From Coprobacter tertius (GTDB lineage: Bacteria; Bacteroidota; Bacteroidia; Bacteroidales; Coprobacteraceae), in NCBI RefSeq assembly GCF_024330105.1, contig NZ_JANDHW010000007.1, positions 124,001 through 188,000 of the forward strand: a stretch of 64,000 nucleotides of DNA, written 5' to 3'. Numbering within the stretch: position 1 is the first letter of the stretch; each line of letters starts with the position of its first letter. This document shows, in pieces, positions 28,143 through 36,910 of the stretch. The position numbers and the translations under genes were made by a program. A model generated the notes under the pieces. That model saw nothing but the letters and a program-made list of their open reading frames with translations. It did not search any database and had not been told where the DNA came from.

Positions 28143-29309
28143 TCATTTTGACATCGCCCTCTCTAACTTCTGAATGATCTCCCCATAATTTCCAAAATTA
28201 CGAGCAATTATTTTCCCCTCAGGAGAAATAAGTATAAGCAACGGCATAGCGGTAAGATTATAGCGTTCGGCAATATATGCATTATCGGGATATGAAGTAT
28301 ATACAGTCTTCCATATATGATGTAACATGGGACTCAACTGACGATATACTTCGGGCTTATAGGTCATAAGAGCATCCGGATCTACACTATTTTGTACTAA
28401 GTCAAGAATTTCAAGGCCCTTAGAATGATATGTATAATATATCTTCTCTATCTCAGGGTTGATACGATAACTCCCAACAGAAGGCCCCCAATAAAACAAT
28501 AACAAGTATTTACCTTTATAATCACTCAATGAAACATGCGTTGTATCGTTAACATAAAGCGTAAAATCGGGAGCAACGGCCCCCGGTTCGGTTTTCTTTT
28601 TCATATCGATCACCTGACGTATCAAATCGGCTGTATAAGTTTTTTGTATTTCAGAATCCATTTCTGAAAGACGTTTTTCCATTTCAGCCGACGATAATAA
28701 CGATGAATTCCACAAATATAAAGCTGCGCCATATTCTGTATCGGTAGATTCGTTAGCTAACTGCATACTGACTTTATCCCAATCAGGTCCGTTATTAACT
28801 TGCGTAAACTCCACCAATACTTCTTTCATAGCCGCAGAATTCTTATCTTTGCGAGCTTTATCATATTTATCATAAACATCTGCTTCGACCCGGCCTACAC
28901 TATCTTTCAAAAATGTATATCGGGCAACCAGAGAATTTTCATACTCTGCGCCGCTCTTTTCTGCAAGATTAAAACGATCAGCAGTTCCTTTAAGCTTTAC
29001 AGTACCCTTTCCCAAAAAAAGCAACATTTCACGATTTCTTGCACTTACGGCCGTATCAATCGGATGATATTCGAGAGTATAAAACGATGCCCCGTCATTT
29101 TTCTTTTTATATTCGAATCCGTTTTTCTTTTTTGCTAAAACAACATCGACCGTACGATCTGATGGTTCAAGAACATTTTCACGATATATATATACGGTAT
29201 CTCCTTTTTGCATACCCTCTATTTCGGCCTTTAAAGTAAAAGATTGTTTCTGGGCAGATACAGACACAGATCCCAGACATAATAATAAAGATATAAATAT
29301 AGTTTTCAT
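28143..29309 (-). CDS. Exported DUF4369/TlpA-like thioredoxin-fold protein without CxxC
   Basis: A 388-residue exported protein, started at ATG 29309 for the signal peptide MKTIFISLLLCLGSVSVSAQ. Residues about 24-110 resemble the DUF4369 domain that commonly precedes TlpA-like thioredoxin domains in Bacteroidetes. A linker follows, and then a thioredoxin fold (about 241-388: APDFTLYVNDTTHVSLSDYKGK, then LLFYWGPSVGSY). Where redox-active members have WCxxC, this protein has WGPSVGS (274-280), so both catalytic cysteines are missing; the cis-proline (AMPLLIL, Pro356) remains. It should not be a thiol oxidoreductase; a binding or scaffolding role is more likely. Confidence 0.8.
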   Translation of the reverse strand: MKTIFISLLLCLGSVSVSAQKQSFTLKAEIEGMQKGDTVYIYRENVLEPSDRTVDVVLAKKKNGFEYKKKNDGASFYTLEYHPIDTAVSARNREMLLFLGKGTVKLKGTADRFNLAEKSGAEYENSLVARYTFLKDSVGRVEADVYDKYDKARKDKNSAAMKEVLVEFTQVNNGPDWDKVSMQLANESTDTEYGAALYLWNSSLLSSAEMEKRLSEMDSEIQKTYTADLIRQVIDMKKKTEPGAVAPDFTLYVNDTTHVSLSDYKGKYLLLFYWGPSVGSYRINPEIEKIYYTYHSKGLEILDLVQNSVDPDALMTYKPEVYRQLSPMLHHIWKTVYTSYPDNAYIAERYNLTAMPLLILISPEGKIIARNFGNYGEIIQKLERAMSK

Positions 29310-29438
29310 TTTTATGATTTTAGCCACGAATTAATTTTGGAATGTAAAAGTACAAAATGTTAGTATAAACAAGTAATACCTTAACGGAATTAAATAAAAA
29401 ATCATATACTTTCTAACCTGAATTATATAAAGATCCTA

Positions 29439-30296
29439 TTAAAAAGTAAGTATCTCCACACCATTTTCCGTCATTAATAAAGTATGTTCCCATTGAGCCG
29501 AAGGTTTCCGGTCGGCCGTAATAACTGTCCAGCCATCTGCAGCATCGATAAAAACTTCATAAGTACCCATATTTATCATAGGCTCGATCGTAAAAATCAT
29601 GCCGGGAACTAAAACCATACCCGTTCCTTTTTTCCCGAAATGATTCACTTCTGGTTCCTCATGAAATGCCAACCCGACTCCATGTCCGCATAAATCCCTA
29701 ACAACAGAATATCCGTTTTTTTCGGCATGCTTTTGTATTGCATGACCAATATCACCGACAAACCCGAATGGTCGGGCTGCTTTCATACCTATTTCAAGAC
29801 ATTCTTTTGTTACGTTGACCAAGCGTTGTTTTTCTGGAGAAACCTCTCCGATCATAAACATACGGGAAGCATCGGAATAATAACCATCGAGAATTGTAGA
29901 TACATCGACGTTAATAATATCTCCATTCCTTAAAATACGATTTTTATCGGGTATTCCATGGCATACGACTTCATTAATCGACGTACATACACTTTTCGGA
30001 AAACCTTCGAAATTTAATGGTGCCGGTATAGCCCCCTGAGAAACAGTATAGTCATAAACTAAACGATCGATTTCCTCAGTCGACATGCCTTCCTTTATTT
30101 CACTTTGTACAAGGTCAAGAACTCCCGTGTTTATCGTTCCACTGCGCCTGATACCTTCAATTTGTTCCGGCGTTTTCACTAAATTACGAATAGGTACAAG
30201 ATGCCCTTTATTTTGTAGATATAATATCCTTTTATCTAGTGCTGTAAGAGATTGTCCTTTAATGATCCGCCAATTATTTATCCGTTTCTTAGGCAT
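29439..30296 (-). CDS. map: Methionine aminopeptidase, type I
   Basis: Removes the initiator methionine from nascent proteins. 285 residues from ATG 30296; an in-frame ATG at 30335 would add 13 residues (SNFENYEFNITN) without family similarity, so the shorter start is preferred. Metal ligands are complete: two Asp in NVDVSTILDGYYSDASR, His in GHGVGLAFHEEPEV, Glu in TIEPM and Glu in QWEHTLL. A short N-terminal extension (about 40 residues, LTALDKRILYLQNKGHLVPIRN) before the catalytic pita-bread fold is usual in Bacteroidetes. Confidence 0.95.
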   Translation of the reverse strand: MPKKRINNWRIIKGQSLTALDKRILYLQNKGHLVPIRNLVKTPEQIEGIRRSGTINTGVLDLVQSEIKEGMSTEEIDRLVYDYTVSQGAIPAPLNFEGFPKSVCTSINEVVCHGIPDKNRILRNGDIINVDVSTILDGYYSDASRMFMIGEVSPEKQRLVNVTKECLEIGMKAARPFGFVGDIGHAIQKHAEKNGYSVVRDLCGHGVGLAFHEEPEVNHFGKKGTGMVLVPGMIFTIEPMINMGTYEVFIDAADGWTVITADRKPSAQWEHTLLMTENGVEILTF

Positions 30297-30400
30297 ATTC
30301 GTGATATTAAATTCGTAATTTTCAAAATTACTCATTTATTCACAGGATATACAACCTTGTACCAATTTATTTATAAATATTTATATCACACATTATAGCA

Positions 30401-31237
30401 TTATATTACTTCTAACGGAATTTTATGATCTGGATAAGGAAATGCCTCGTCGAGACGTTTCATATCATCGCTAGTAAGATTTATCGATAAACTCTTATAA
30501 TTTTCTTCAACATGTTTCAGAGATGACGCTTTCGGTATAGCCATTATCCCGGGATTCCTTAAAACCCAAGCCAAAGCGATCTGAACAGGTGTGGCAGTAT
30601 GACTTTCTGCTATTTCACGCAAAACCGGATGATTAAGCAACCGACCTTGCTCTACAGGAGAATACGCAATTAAAGGAAAATCATGTTTCTGTGCCCAAGG
30701 TATCAGGTCATACTCTATACCCCTGCGTGTCAGATTATAAAGGACCTCATCGGCAGCACACGAATTCCCCTCTTTAATCGAGAAAAAATTTTCCATATCC
30801 TCTACATCCATATTACTGACCCCCCATTGACGTATTTTCCCCTGTTTCTGCAAGTCAAGCATTCCGGATACCGTCTCCTCAAACGGGTGCACTCCGGCCC
30901 AGTGAAGCAAATAAAGATCGATATAATCGGTTGCAAGCCTTTTCAAACTTCTTTCACAAGCGATTTTAGTGCCTTCTCGAGTCGCATTTGAGGGCAATAT
31001 TTTCGTAATAAGAAAAACTTTATCTCTCCGCCCTGCTATTGCTTCACCGACAAGCTGTTCCGATCTTCCATTTCCATACATTTCAGCAGTATCGATTGCG
31101 GTCATCCCCATTTCTATACCTGCTTGCAAAACTCTTATTTCATCTATACGGCGAGGCGGATAATCGCCCATATTCCAGGTTCCCTGCCCTAAAGCACATA
31201 CTTGAGTGTCGTCTACGAATGTTACTATTTTTTTCAT
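30401..31237 (-). CDS. Aldo/keto reductase family oxidoreductase
   Basis: A 278-residue NADPH-dependent reductase of the (beta/alpha)8 aldo-keto reductase family. The catalytic tetrad is complete: Asp49 and Tyr54 (IDTAEMYGNG), Lys79 (ITKILP) and His112 (LLHWAG). The cofactor-binding end IPKASSLKHVEEN is present. The substrate cannot be told. It is followed after 104 bases by map in the same direction and is divergent from the orphan gene at 31494. Confidence 0.93.
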   Translation of the reverse strand: MKKIVTFVDDTQVCALGQGTWNMGDYPPRRIDEIRVLQAGIEMGMTAIDTAEMYGNGRSEQLVGEAIAGRRDKVFLITKILPSNATREGTKIACERSLKRLATDYIDLYLLHWAGVHPFEETVSGMLDLQKQGKIRQWGVSNMDVEDMENFFSIKEGNSCAADEVLYNLTRRGIEYDLIPWAQKHDFPLIAYSPVEQGRLLNHPVLREIAESHTATPVQIALAWVLRNPGIMAIPKASSLKHVEENYKSLSINLTSDDMKRLDEAFPYPDHKIPLEVI

Positions 31238-31493
31238 AATGTATGTATTTATTGAACAAAACTTTTATCGGAAGTTTATATTTACCGATGATAATACGAT
31301 AACAAGATATTGACACTAAAGGTTATTATAAAATTATGAATATGGATTTAATATATAAATGATTCTATATTGTATCAACTATTTTCATTAGTTTTACAAA
31401 CTATAATTAATAAATGGTTCTCCATTGAAAAATAATATTCTTTTCTTTTTAAGAATTCAGAAATGATCTTTAATCAATTTAAAATAAATTAGT

Positions 31494-32180
31494 ATGAAGT
31501 ATTTTATCGTATTCTTTTTTTCAGCCTCCGTAATTTTTTGTGATTCAAGTGCTGCACAGACCGGAATAACTAAATATAAAATAGAAGATAAATCATTGAA
31601 TACCGCTGCTCAAAAATGGATGGAGACAGCATTATGGTTATCTCGCCGAATGAAAAAAACAGTTGAGAATGAAGAAGTGCCTAATTTATTCACAACAAAC
31701 CCTGAATTGCTTCAATACATAGATAGTATTGCAAAGGTTTGTCGTCGCGATAGTAGTTTACAAAGTGTAATAATAGTAAGAATCCCTGATAGCAAAAAAC
31801 TTCTCGAACTACATAGTTCAATAAAAATTAGTGAGAAAACATGGGATTTAGTGAAAGACCGGTTTACTATTTCCGCCCTTATTTCATCAATGAACAGCCA
31901 AGAAGGTTACCTGCAATTAGCAGCCTCAGAAATGCTTGCCGTAAGTCATACTTATATAAAGCCTCCCGAGTGGAACAGCAATTTACTATTTTTATTAAAT
32001 TACGGAAGTGAGTTTGATTCGGCAGTCGCTTTCTGGCAATCGGGAGAAAATACGATAACCGGGGAAGCAAAATTTTTTTCAAATCAACAAACAAAAGATT
32101 TCATACAAGTCATGAAACATTTATTCGGGTCGGAACTGGTATGGAAAAAATGGGATAAAGAGGAATTAAAAGAATTATAA
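31494..32180 (+). CDS. Unrecognised secreted protein
   Basis: A 228-residue protein with a signal peptide (MKYFIVFFFSASVIFCDSSAAQ). I do not recognise a family. The mature part is mixed helical with few cysteines and no repeats: a helix-rich start (NTAAQKWMETALWLSRRMKKTVE) and a C-terminal helix (TKDFIQVMKHLFGSELVWKKWDKEELKEL). It stands alone on the plus strand between genes on the minus strand. I see no good TAnnTTTG promoter in the 256 bases upstream. Its codon usage looks like that of the neighbours. It could be a lineage-specific periplasmic protein. Confidence 0.72.
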   Translation: MKYFIVFFFSASVIFCDSSAAQTGITKYKIEDKSLNTAAQKWMETALWLSRRMKKTVENEEVPNLFTTNPELLQYIDSIAKVCRRDSSLQSVIIVRIPDSKKLLELHSSIKISEKTWDLVKDRFTISALISSMNSQEGYLQLAASEMLAVSHTYIKPPEWNSNLLFLLNYGSEFDSAVAFWQSGENTITGEAKFFSNQQTKDFIQVMKHLFGSELVWKKWDKEELKEL

Positions 32181-32201
32181 ATTGTAACCATAAAAATAAA
32201 A

Positions 32202-32237
32202 CAGAATGTGGTTTTCTTTTGTGAATACCACATTCTG
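32202..32237. terminator. Shared terminator hairpin between convergent genes
   Basis: CAGAATGTGGT (32202-32212) is perfectly complementary to ACCACATTCTG (32227-32237). It lies between the stop of the orphan plus-strand gene and that of the minus-strand barrel gene. T-runs are weak on both sides. Confidence 0.6.
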
Positions 32238-32330
32238 ACATAAAATTATATATTTAAATTAAAAATTTCCAGGTTAAATTAAGCTATACTTATCAACTTT
32301 GAAAATAGACATTTTTAATCCCGATCCGAA

Positions 32331-33236
32331 TTAAAAATACAACATAAATCCGGTCGAAAAGCTGTTCATCGAAGGACCATAATTCTTTTGTATCATATTA
32401 AAAAATGAATATTTGGCATAAAAGCCCAAATGGCTGTAACCTAATTGAAGTAAAAAATCGACGTTAATAGGATTAGGATATATATTTTTTGAAAATTCCT
32501 TAATCTTTCGATTTTCATAACGAGTCATGGTCTTCACACTACTATATGTTTTAATACCTATAACGGGTCCAAATGACACGAATGGCCTACCTTTTAAACA
32601 TAAGCTTTGCCATTCGGCAAGCAAAGGAACATTCAGATGTACGGTTTTCAGTCGTGAATAATCAAGAGATACGTCCGGTAAAACCGGTGAAATTAAAATT
32701 TGTTTATTATATTTTACAAAATAAAATTCGTTATCCATTACATAATTACGCCAATCAAGGCCTATTCCCGAAACCAGGCCCCAACCTGTATTTCGTATCT
32801 GAGAATGAAATGTTACGATATTCCAAGTAATTTCGAAAGACCGTGCGAAATTAAGAGACAATCCATTCTCATTAATAAACCGGAATTCATCGTTCATTAT
32901 ATTACAAAACCCCAATCCCAATCCGGCCCAATGAGGCTTAAAAGAATGTCGTTTTTCATTTTTTTTGGTCAACAGCTCCGAAAATGGAAATGAAATTATT
33001 TCATTCACTTGCCAAGTTTCCTGTTTATTGCCATTTTGATATTTTGCATCATATATACGATTATAATTATCTCCCTCGGCATCAAAAACCGTTATCGAAA
33101 TATTTTCCGGGGCATCTTTAATAATATAACGCTTGCCGTTATATATTAAAGTCGTATCATTAATATTCATTGAATTATTTTCGGCAATTGCCGAAAATGG
33201 AAAAATTGTAACAAGTAAAACTAACAATGTTTTCAT
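32331..33236 (-). CDS. Outer-membrane beta-barrel protein (PorT-like)
   Basis: A 301-residue exported protein with signal peptide MKTLLVLLVTIFPFSAIAEN. After about 85 residues the sequence alternates aromatic and polar residues in beta-strand style (HWAGLGLGFCNIM, GWGLVSGIGLDWRNYVM, RPFVSFGPVIGIKTYSSV) and ends with aromatic Phe (SFSTGFMLYF), a C-terminal outer-membrane barrel signature. It resembles the PorT/OMP_b-brl_2 type. It is the last gene of an ECF sigma operon, 7 bases after the DUF4252-like gene. The cargo or signal is unknown. Confidence 0.78.
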   Translation of the reverse strand: MKTLLVLLVTIFPFSAIAENNSMNINDTTLIYNGKRYIIKDAPENISITVFDAEGDNYNRIYDAKYQNGNKQETWQVNEIISFPFSELLTKKNEKRHSFKPHWAGLGLGFCNIMNDEFRFINENGLSLNFARSFEITWNIVTFHSQIRNTGWGLVSGIGLDWRNYVMDNEFYFVKYNKQILISPVLPDVSLDYSRLKTVHLNVPLLAEWQSLCLKGRPFVSFGPVIGIKTYSSVKTMTRYENRKIKEFSKNIYPNPINVDFLLQLGYSHLGFYAKYSFFNMIQKNYGPSMNSFSTGFMLYF

Positions 33237-33243
33237 TTGCTTA

Positions 33244-33696
33244 TTATTTCTTTTTGTTTATAAATATTTTTATCAAGGCGTCGAGATCAGTTTTTCCCTC
33301 GAGATAAATGATCGTCGCATTTCCACTATTTTCTTTATGAAAAAGAATAAAACGATTCGCATCTTTATCACTATTTAGTGCTGGGGGTAGCTGATAATAG
33401 GCAGCTAAGACTTTATTTCCATTTTTTATAACTTTACTATTAACCGCGTTTTTTCCATCGGCCAACACTGCTTTTTCGAACTTTGCGACATCATATTCCG
33501 AATTTTTCACCGATATACTATGAAAGAAAGACAATTTATATGATTCTAACTCCCTCCCTTTCATTATCACTACAACAGCATTCGAATTTTTATTATACTC
33601 ACCCGAAAATAAAGTAGACACATTTAAGCCTTTCTGTGCCCCGGAATTTATAGCCAGACATAAAAAATAAAGTATAAGTATAAAAATTTTTTTCAT
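33244..33696 (-). CDS. Small exported DUF4252-like protein
   Basis: A 150-residue protein with a signal peptide (MKKIFILILYFLCLAINSGAQ). The body has the layout I associate with DUF4252/DUF6108-type proteins: a hydrophobic strand VVVIMKGRELESYKLSFFHSISV, a charged middle, then ILFHKENSGNATIIYLEGKTDLDALIKIFIN. The family name is a recollection. It sits between the anti-sigma-like protein and the barrel protein, all in the same direction with short gaps, so it probably works with the sigma system at the envelope. Confidence 0.65.
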   Translation of the reverse strand: MKKIFILILYFLCLAINSGAQKGLNVSTLFSGEYNKNSNAVVVIMKGRELESYKLSFFHSISVKNSEYDVAKFEKAVLADGKNAVNSKVIKNGNKVLAAYYQLPPALNSDKDANRFILFHKENSGNATIIYLEGKTDLDALIKIFINKKK

Positions 33697-33719
33697 CTTT
33701 CTATGATTTATTTTCCAAT

Positions 33720-34163
33720 TTACGGAATCAACGGATCGAAAATACCAGATAACTCTTCCTCTACCGAGTGATCACAAACCGGAAAAACGGATAATGTTTT
33801 TCGTAGCTGCTCTTCAACAATTTCTTTTTTTGTATAACGTGTTCCATATACATAAGCGATATAGTCATTACGCAATGGTAAAATCCCATAAACAATACCT
33901 GCAATCACTGCTGCCGTAACAGTCGAAGCAACAGAAATACGGTAATGAGCGATCCTTTTCCTTTTTTTATCCATTTGGGTATATTGCTTTCCCATCATAA
34001 TATAAGATATTACGGCTTTATCCGCATTGTGCTTAGCTGTATAACGAGAATCCATAAAGTATTCCTGAAGTAAACGTTCTTCTTCCGTTGTGGTTTCTCC
34101 CTCATAATACCGTCCGATCAGTTCTTCCCAATCGACATATCTTTTATCATTATTGTTACCCAT
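33720..34163 (-). CDS. Single-pass membrane protein, putative anti-sigma factor
   Basis: A 147-residue protein. The start at ATG 34163 overlaps the stop of the sigma gene by 8 bases, a translational-coupling arrangement typical of sigma/anti-sigma pairs; a longer start at 34184 is possible. The N-terminal cytoplasmic part (about 70 residues, DWEELIGRYYEGETTTEEERLLQEYF) is acidic and helical and precedes one membrane segment (about 77-96, ISVASTVTAAVIAGIVYGIL). A 50-residue periplasmic tail follows. It lacks a zinc-binding HxxxCxxC motif. The role is inferred from position and topology. Confidence 0.68.
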   Translation of the reverse strand: MGNNNDKRYVDWEELIGRYYEGETTTEEERLLQEYFMDSRYTAKHNADKAVISYIMMGKQYTQMDKKRKRIAHYRISVASTVTAAVIAGIVYGILPLRNDYIAYVYGTRYTKKEIVEEQLRKTLSVFPVCDHSVEEELSGIFDPLIP

Positions 34164-34677
34164 TATATCTATCTTCATGTACAATACGATTATACTGGTC
34201 CCTAATTTCTTTACGTGCTCTCGATAAATTCATACGCACTGCTGTAGGCTGCATATTCAGCTTTTGCGATATTTCTTCAATTTCATATCCTTCAAAATCT
34301 TTCATTTCAAGTATTTGCCTTTGTAAAACAGAAAGATGTTCATTTATAATTTGGCGAACGATTAAAAAAGTCTCCCGAGTTTCAAAATTTTGCTGAATAT
34401 ATTCACCAGACCCAATATCTTGTGTTTTGTCAAGTTTCGAAAAATACAAGCTATCCTCGCGTCTCAACCGATCGATACAAATATTTTTAGCTGTTTTTAC
34501 AGCCATCGAAGCCGCCTCGTTTTCTGTTTTTATACGATCCTTAATGGGCCAAAGCCTACAGAAAACCTCCTGTACTACATCAGAAGCATCTTCTCTGTTC
34601 CCCAGAAAATTGCCGGCAATATTCAACAGTTTGTTTTTCTGCTTAATGAAAGTTATAACTAACGGTTCGTGACTCAT
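34156..34677 (-). CDS. ECF-family RNA polymerase sigma-70 factor
   Basis: A 173-residue alternative sigma factor starting at ATG 34677 (MSHEPLVITFIKQKNKLL); ATG 34719 adds 14 unmatched residues. Region 2 is recognisable by NFLGNREDASDVVQEVFCRLW. Region 4 is LSVLQRQILEMKDFEGYEIEEISQKL followed by the helix-turn-helix TAVRMNLSRARKEIRDQYN. It is first in a four-gene operon (sigma, membrane protein, exported protein, barrel), suggesting that an envelope signal controls this set. The Bacteroidota ECF subtype and its target promoter cannot be read here. Confidence 0.93.
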   Translation of the reverse strand: MSHEPLVITFIKQKNKLLNIAGNFLGNREDASDVVQEVFCRLWPIKDRIKTENEAASMAVKTAKNICIDRLRREDSLYFSKLDKTQDIGSGEYIQQNFETRETFLIVRQIINEHLSVLQRQILEMKDFEGYEIEEISQKLNMQPTAVRMNLSRARKEIRDQYNRIVHEDRYNG

Positions 34678-34868
34678 TTTCAATTTGGGATAAAGACCCG
34701 GATTACCGATCCTTATCAAAACTTTATTTTAATATGAAACGAAGTAATAAAAAAAACGTAACATGGAATAATCATTTTTTTTTGTAATTCATAAAATTTT
34801 CTATTACGATGAAAAAGTAAAGGTAAAAAACTATAGCTATCTCCCTCCTATTTTCCATCATAATTCAT

Positions 34869-34876
34869 TATCTTCG
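34869..34876 (+). promoter_or_regulatory. dnaG promoter -7 box TATCTTCG and Shine-Dalgarno-like AAGGAG
   Basis: TATCTTCG is a one-base variant of TAnnTTTG, followed by TCGCA. The same CTTCGTCGCA string follows the ileS promoter. The start codon at 34901 is preceded by AAGGAGAG, unusual in this genome where Shine-Dalgarno sites are rare. Confidence 0.4.
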
Positions 34877-34900
34877 TCGCATAAAGGAGAGAATATTTCT

Positions 34901-36901
34901 ATGATTGATCAAATAACAGTAGATAAAATACTCGACGCTGCCAACATACTTGATGTAGTTTCCGATTTCGTGACCTTACGTAAACGAGGAGTAAACTACA
35001 TTGGGTTATGTCCGTTCCATGACGAAAAGACCCCTTCTTTCAGCGTATCACCTTCAAAAGGCATTTGTAAGTGTTTTAGTTGCGGTAAAGGCGGAAGCCC
35101 CGTCCATTTTATTATGGAACACGAACAGATGTCTTATTATGAGGCCCTTAAATATTTGGCAAAAAAATACAATATAGAAATTAAGGAACGGGAACTGAGT
35201 GATGAAGAGAAACAGGTACAAAGCGACCGTGAAAGCATGCTCATCATCAATAATTTCGCACAGGAATATTTTACGAATATACTCTTCAATCATGTCGAAG
35301 GTCGATCGGTTGGTTTGGCATACTTTCACGAAAGAGGTTTCCGAGATGATATTATAAAGAAGTTCTCTTTAGGATACTCTCTCGAGCAACGCGATGCGTT
35401 GGTTAAAGAAGCCGAAAAAAAAGGATTTAAACAAGAATATCTGATAAAAACCGGCCTTTGTCTCGAAGGTCAAAACGGATATATCAGCGACCGTTTCAGA
35501 GGAAGGGTAATTTTCCCGGTTTTTAGTTTATCCGGCAAAGTACTTGCTTTCGGAGGAAGAGTCCTGAAAAAAAGCGACAAGTTGGCAAAATATGTCAACT
35601 CACCCGAATCAGAAGTCTATCACAAAAGCAACGAACTTTACGGGATATATCAAGCCAAGCAAGCAATCGTTAAAAATGACTGTTGTTTTCTTGTAGAAGG
35701 TTATACCGATGTATTATCTATGCATCAAGCAGGAATCGAAAATGTCGTAGCTTCTTCAGGAACATCGCTTACCCCCGGGCAAATTCGTCTTATACACCGT
35801 TTTACCAATAATATTATCGTCTTATATGATGGTGATGCAGCTGGGATAAAAGCCTCGTTACGAGGTATCGACCTCATACTTAAAGAGGGGATGAATATTA
35901 AAGTAGTACTGCTACCCGATGGAGACGACCCCGATTCATTCTCGAAAAAACAAAGCGCCTCGTCTTTTACAGAATATATTAAAAATAACGAGGTCGATTT
36001 TATACGATTCAAAACCAACTTATTACTCCAATCAGCAGGAGATGACCCTATAAAACGAGCTGCATTAATTTCAGACATCGTTCAAAGTATTTCGATTATA
36101 CCCGATTCTATTGTTCGTTCGGTATATACCAAAGAATGCAGCCGCCTTATGGACATCAACGAAGAAGTTCTATTGAGAGAAGTAAACAAAAAAAAATTCG
36201 ATTTACTCACCCAAAAACAAACTCCTCCGATAAATACCTCGATTGAAAAAGAAAATAAAGATCAGGAAACCGGTGCAGAAACAGAACAAAATTTACCGGA
36301 AACGACACCAGAAACCGTAAAAGAAAAAAGAAAATCTTCTCCTTTAGATTCATTCGAACGTACCCTTATACGCTATATGGTACGCTATGGCCGTCACATA
36401 TTATTTACAGTAAAAGACGAAAATACAAATGAAAACATCGAATGGAAAGTGATTCCTTATATCATTGCTGATCTGAAGAATGACGAGATAGAATTTCAGC
36501 ATCCATTATACCGTTATATGGCAGAAGTCGCTGTTAAAAAATTTGAAGAAGACAGTGAACACCTCGAACGATATTTCTTGACACATCCAGATGAAAATAT
36601 CAGTAAATTAGCTGTAGATATGATTAGTGAAAAATATCAGTTAAGTAAAATACACACTAAATTTCAAAAAATAGATACTGAAGAAGATCGTTTGGCAGAC
36701 TTAGTTCCCAGAGCTTTATACGAACTTAAAAACGCAATCGTATGCCAAAATATCAAACAAATAAATGATGAATTAAAAAAAGCGGGCAAAACTAAGGATT
36801 TGGAAAAAGTAAACAGTCTTATGTCTGAATTATCTACCTTATACGAAGTAAAAGCCGCCCTTGCCAAACAATTAGGAGAACGCATAGTTAACCCTTCATA
36901 A
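34901..36901 (+). CDS. dnaG: DNA primase
   Basis: DnaG makes RNA primers at the replication fork. 666 residues. The CHC2 zinc finger is C37, H40, C58, C61 (CPFHDEKTPSFSVSPS to CFSCGKGG). The TOPRIM core has VEGYTDVLSMHQAG with its metal-binding Glu near residue 267, and LYDGDAAGIKA. The region from about 430 on is a helicase-interaction domain preceded by a charged linker (TSIEKENKDQETGAETEQ). It is the first gene of an apparent operon with an ABC exporter (9-base gap). Confidence 0.98.
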   Translation: MIDQITVDKILDAANILDVVSDFVTLRKRGVNYIGLCPFHDEKTPSFSVSPSKGICKCFSCGKGGSPVHFIMEHEQMSYYEALKYLAKKYNIEIKERELSDEEKQVQSDRESMLIINNFAQEYFTNILFNHVEGRSVGLAYFHERGFRDDIIKKFSLGYSLEQRDALVKEAEKKGFKQEYLIKTGLCLEGQNGYISDRFRGRVIFPVFSLSGKVLAFGGRVLKKSDKLAKYVNSPESEVYHKSNELYGIYQAKQAIVKNDCCFLVEGYTDVLSMHQAGIENVVASSGTSLTPGQIRLIHRFTNNIIVLYDGDAAGIKASLRGIDLILKEGMNIKVVLLPDGDDPDSFSKKQSASSFTEYIKNNEVDFIRFKTNLLLQSAGDDPIKRAALISDIVQSISIIPDSIVRSVYTKECSRLMDINEEVLLREVNKKKFDLLTQKQTPPINTSIEKENKDQETGAETEQNLPETTPETVKEKRKSSPLDSFERTLIRYMVRYGRHILFTVKDENTNENIEWKVIPYIIADLKNDEIEFQHPLYRYMAEVAVKKFEEDSEHLERYFLTHPDENISKLAVDMISEKYQLSKIHTKFQKIDTEEDRLADLVPRALYELKNAIVCQNIKQINDELKKAGKTKDLEKVNSLMSELSTLYEVKAALAKQLGERIVNPS

Positions 36902-36910
36902 AAATAGAAC

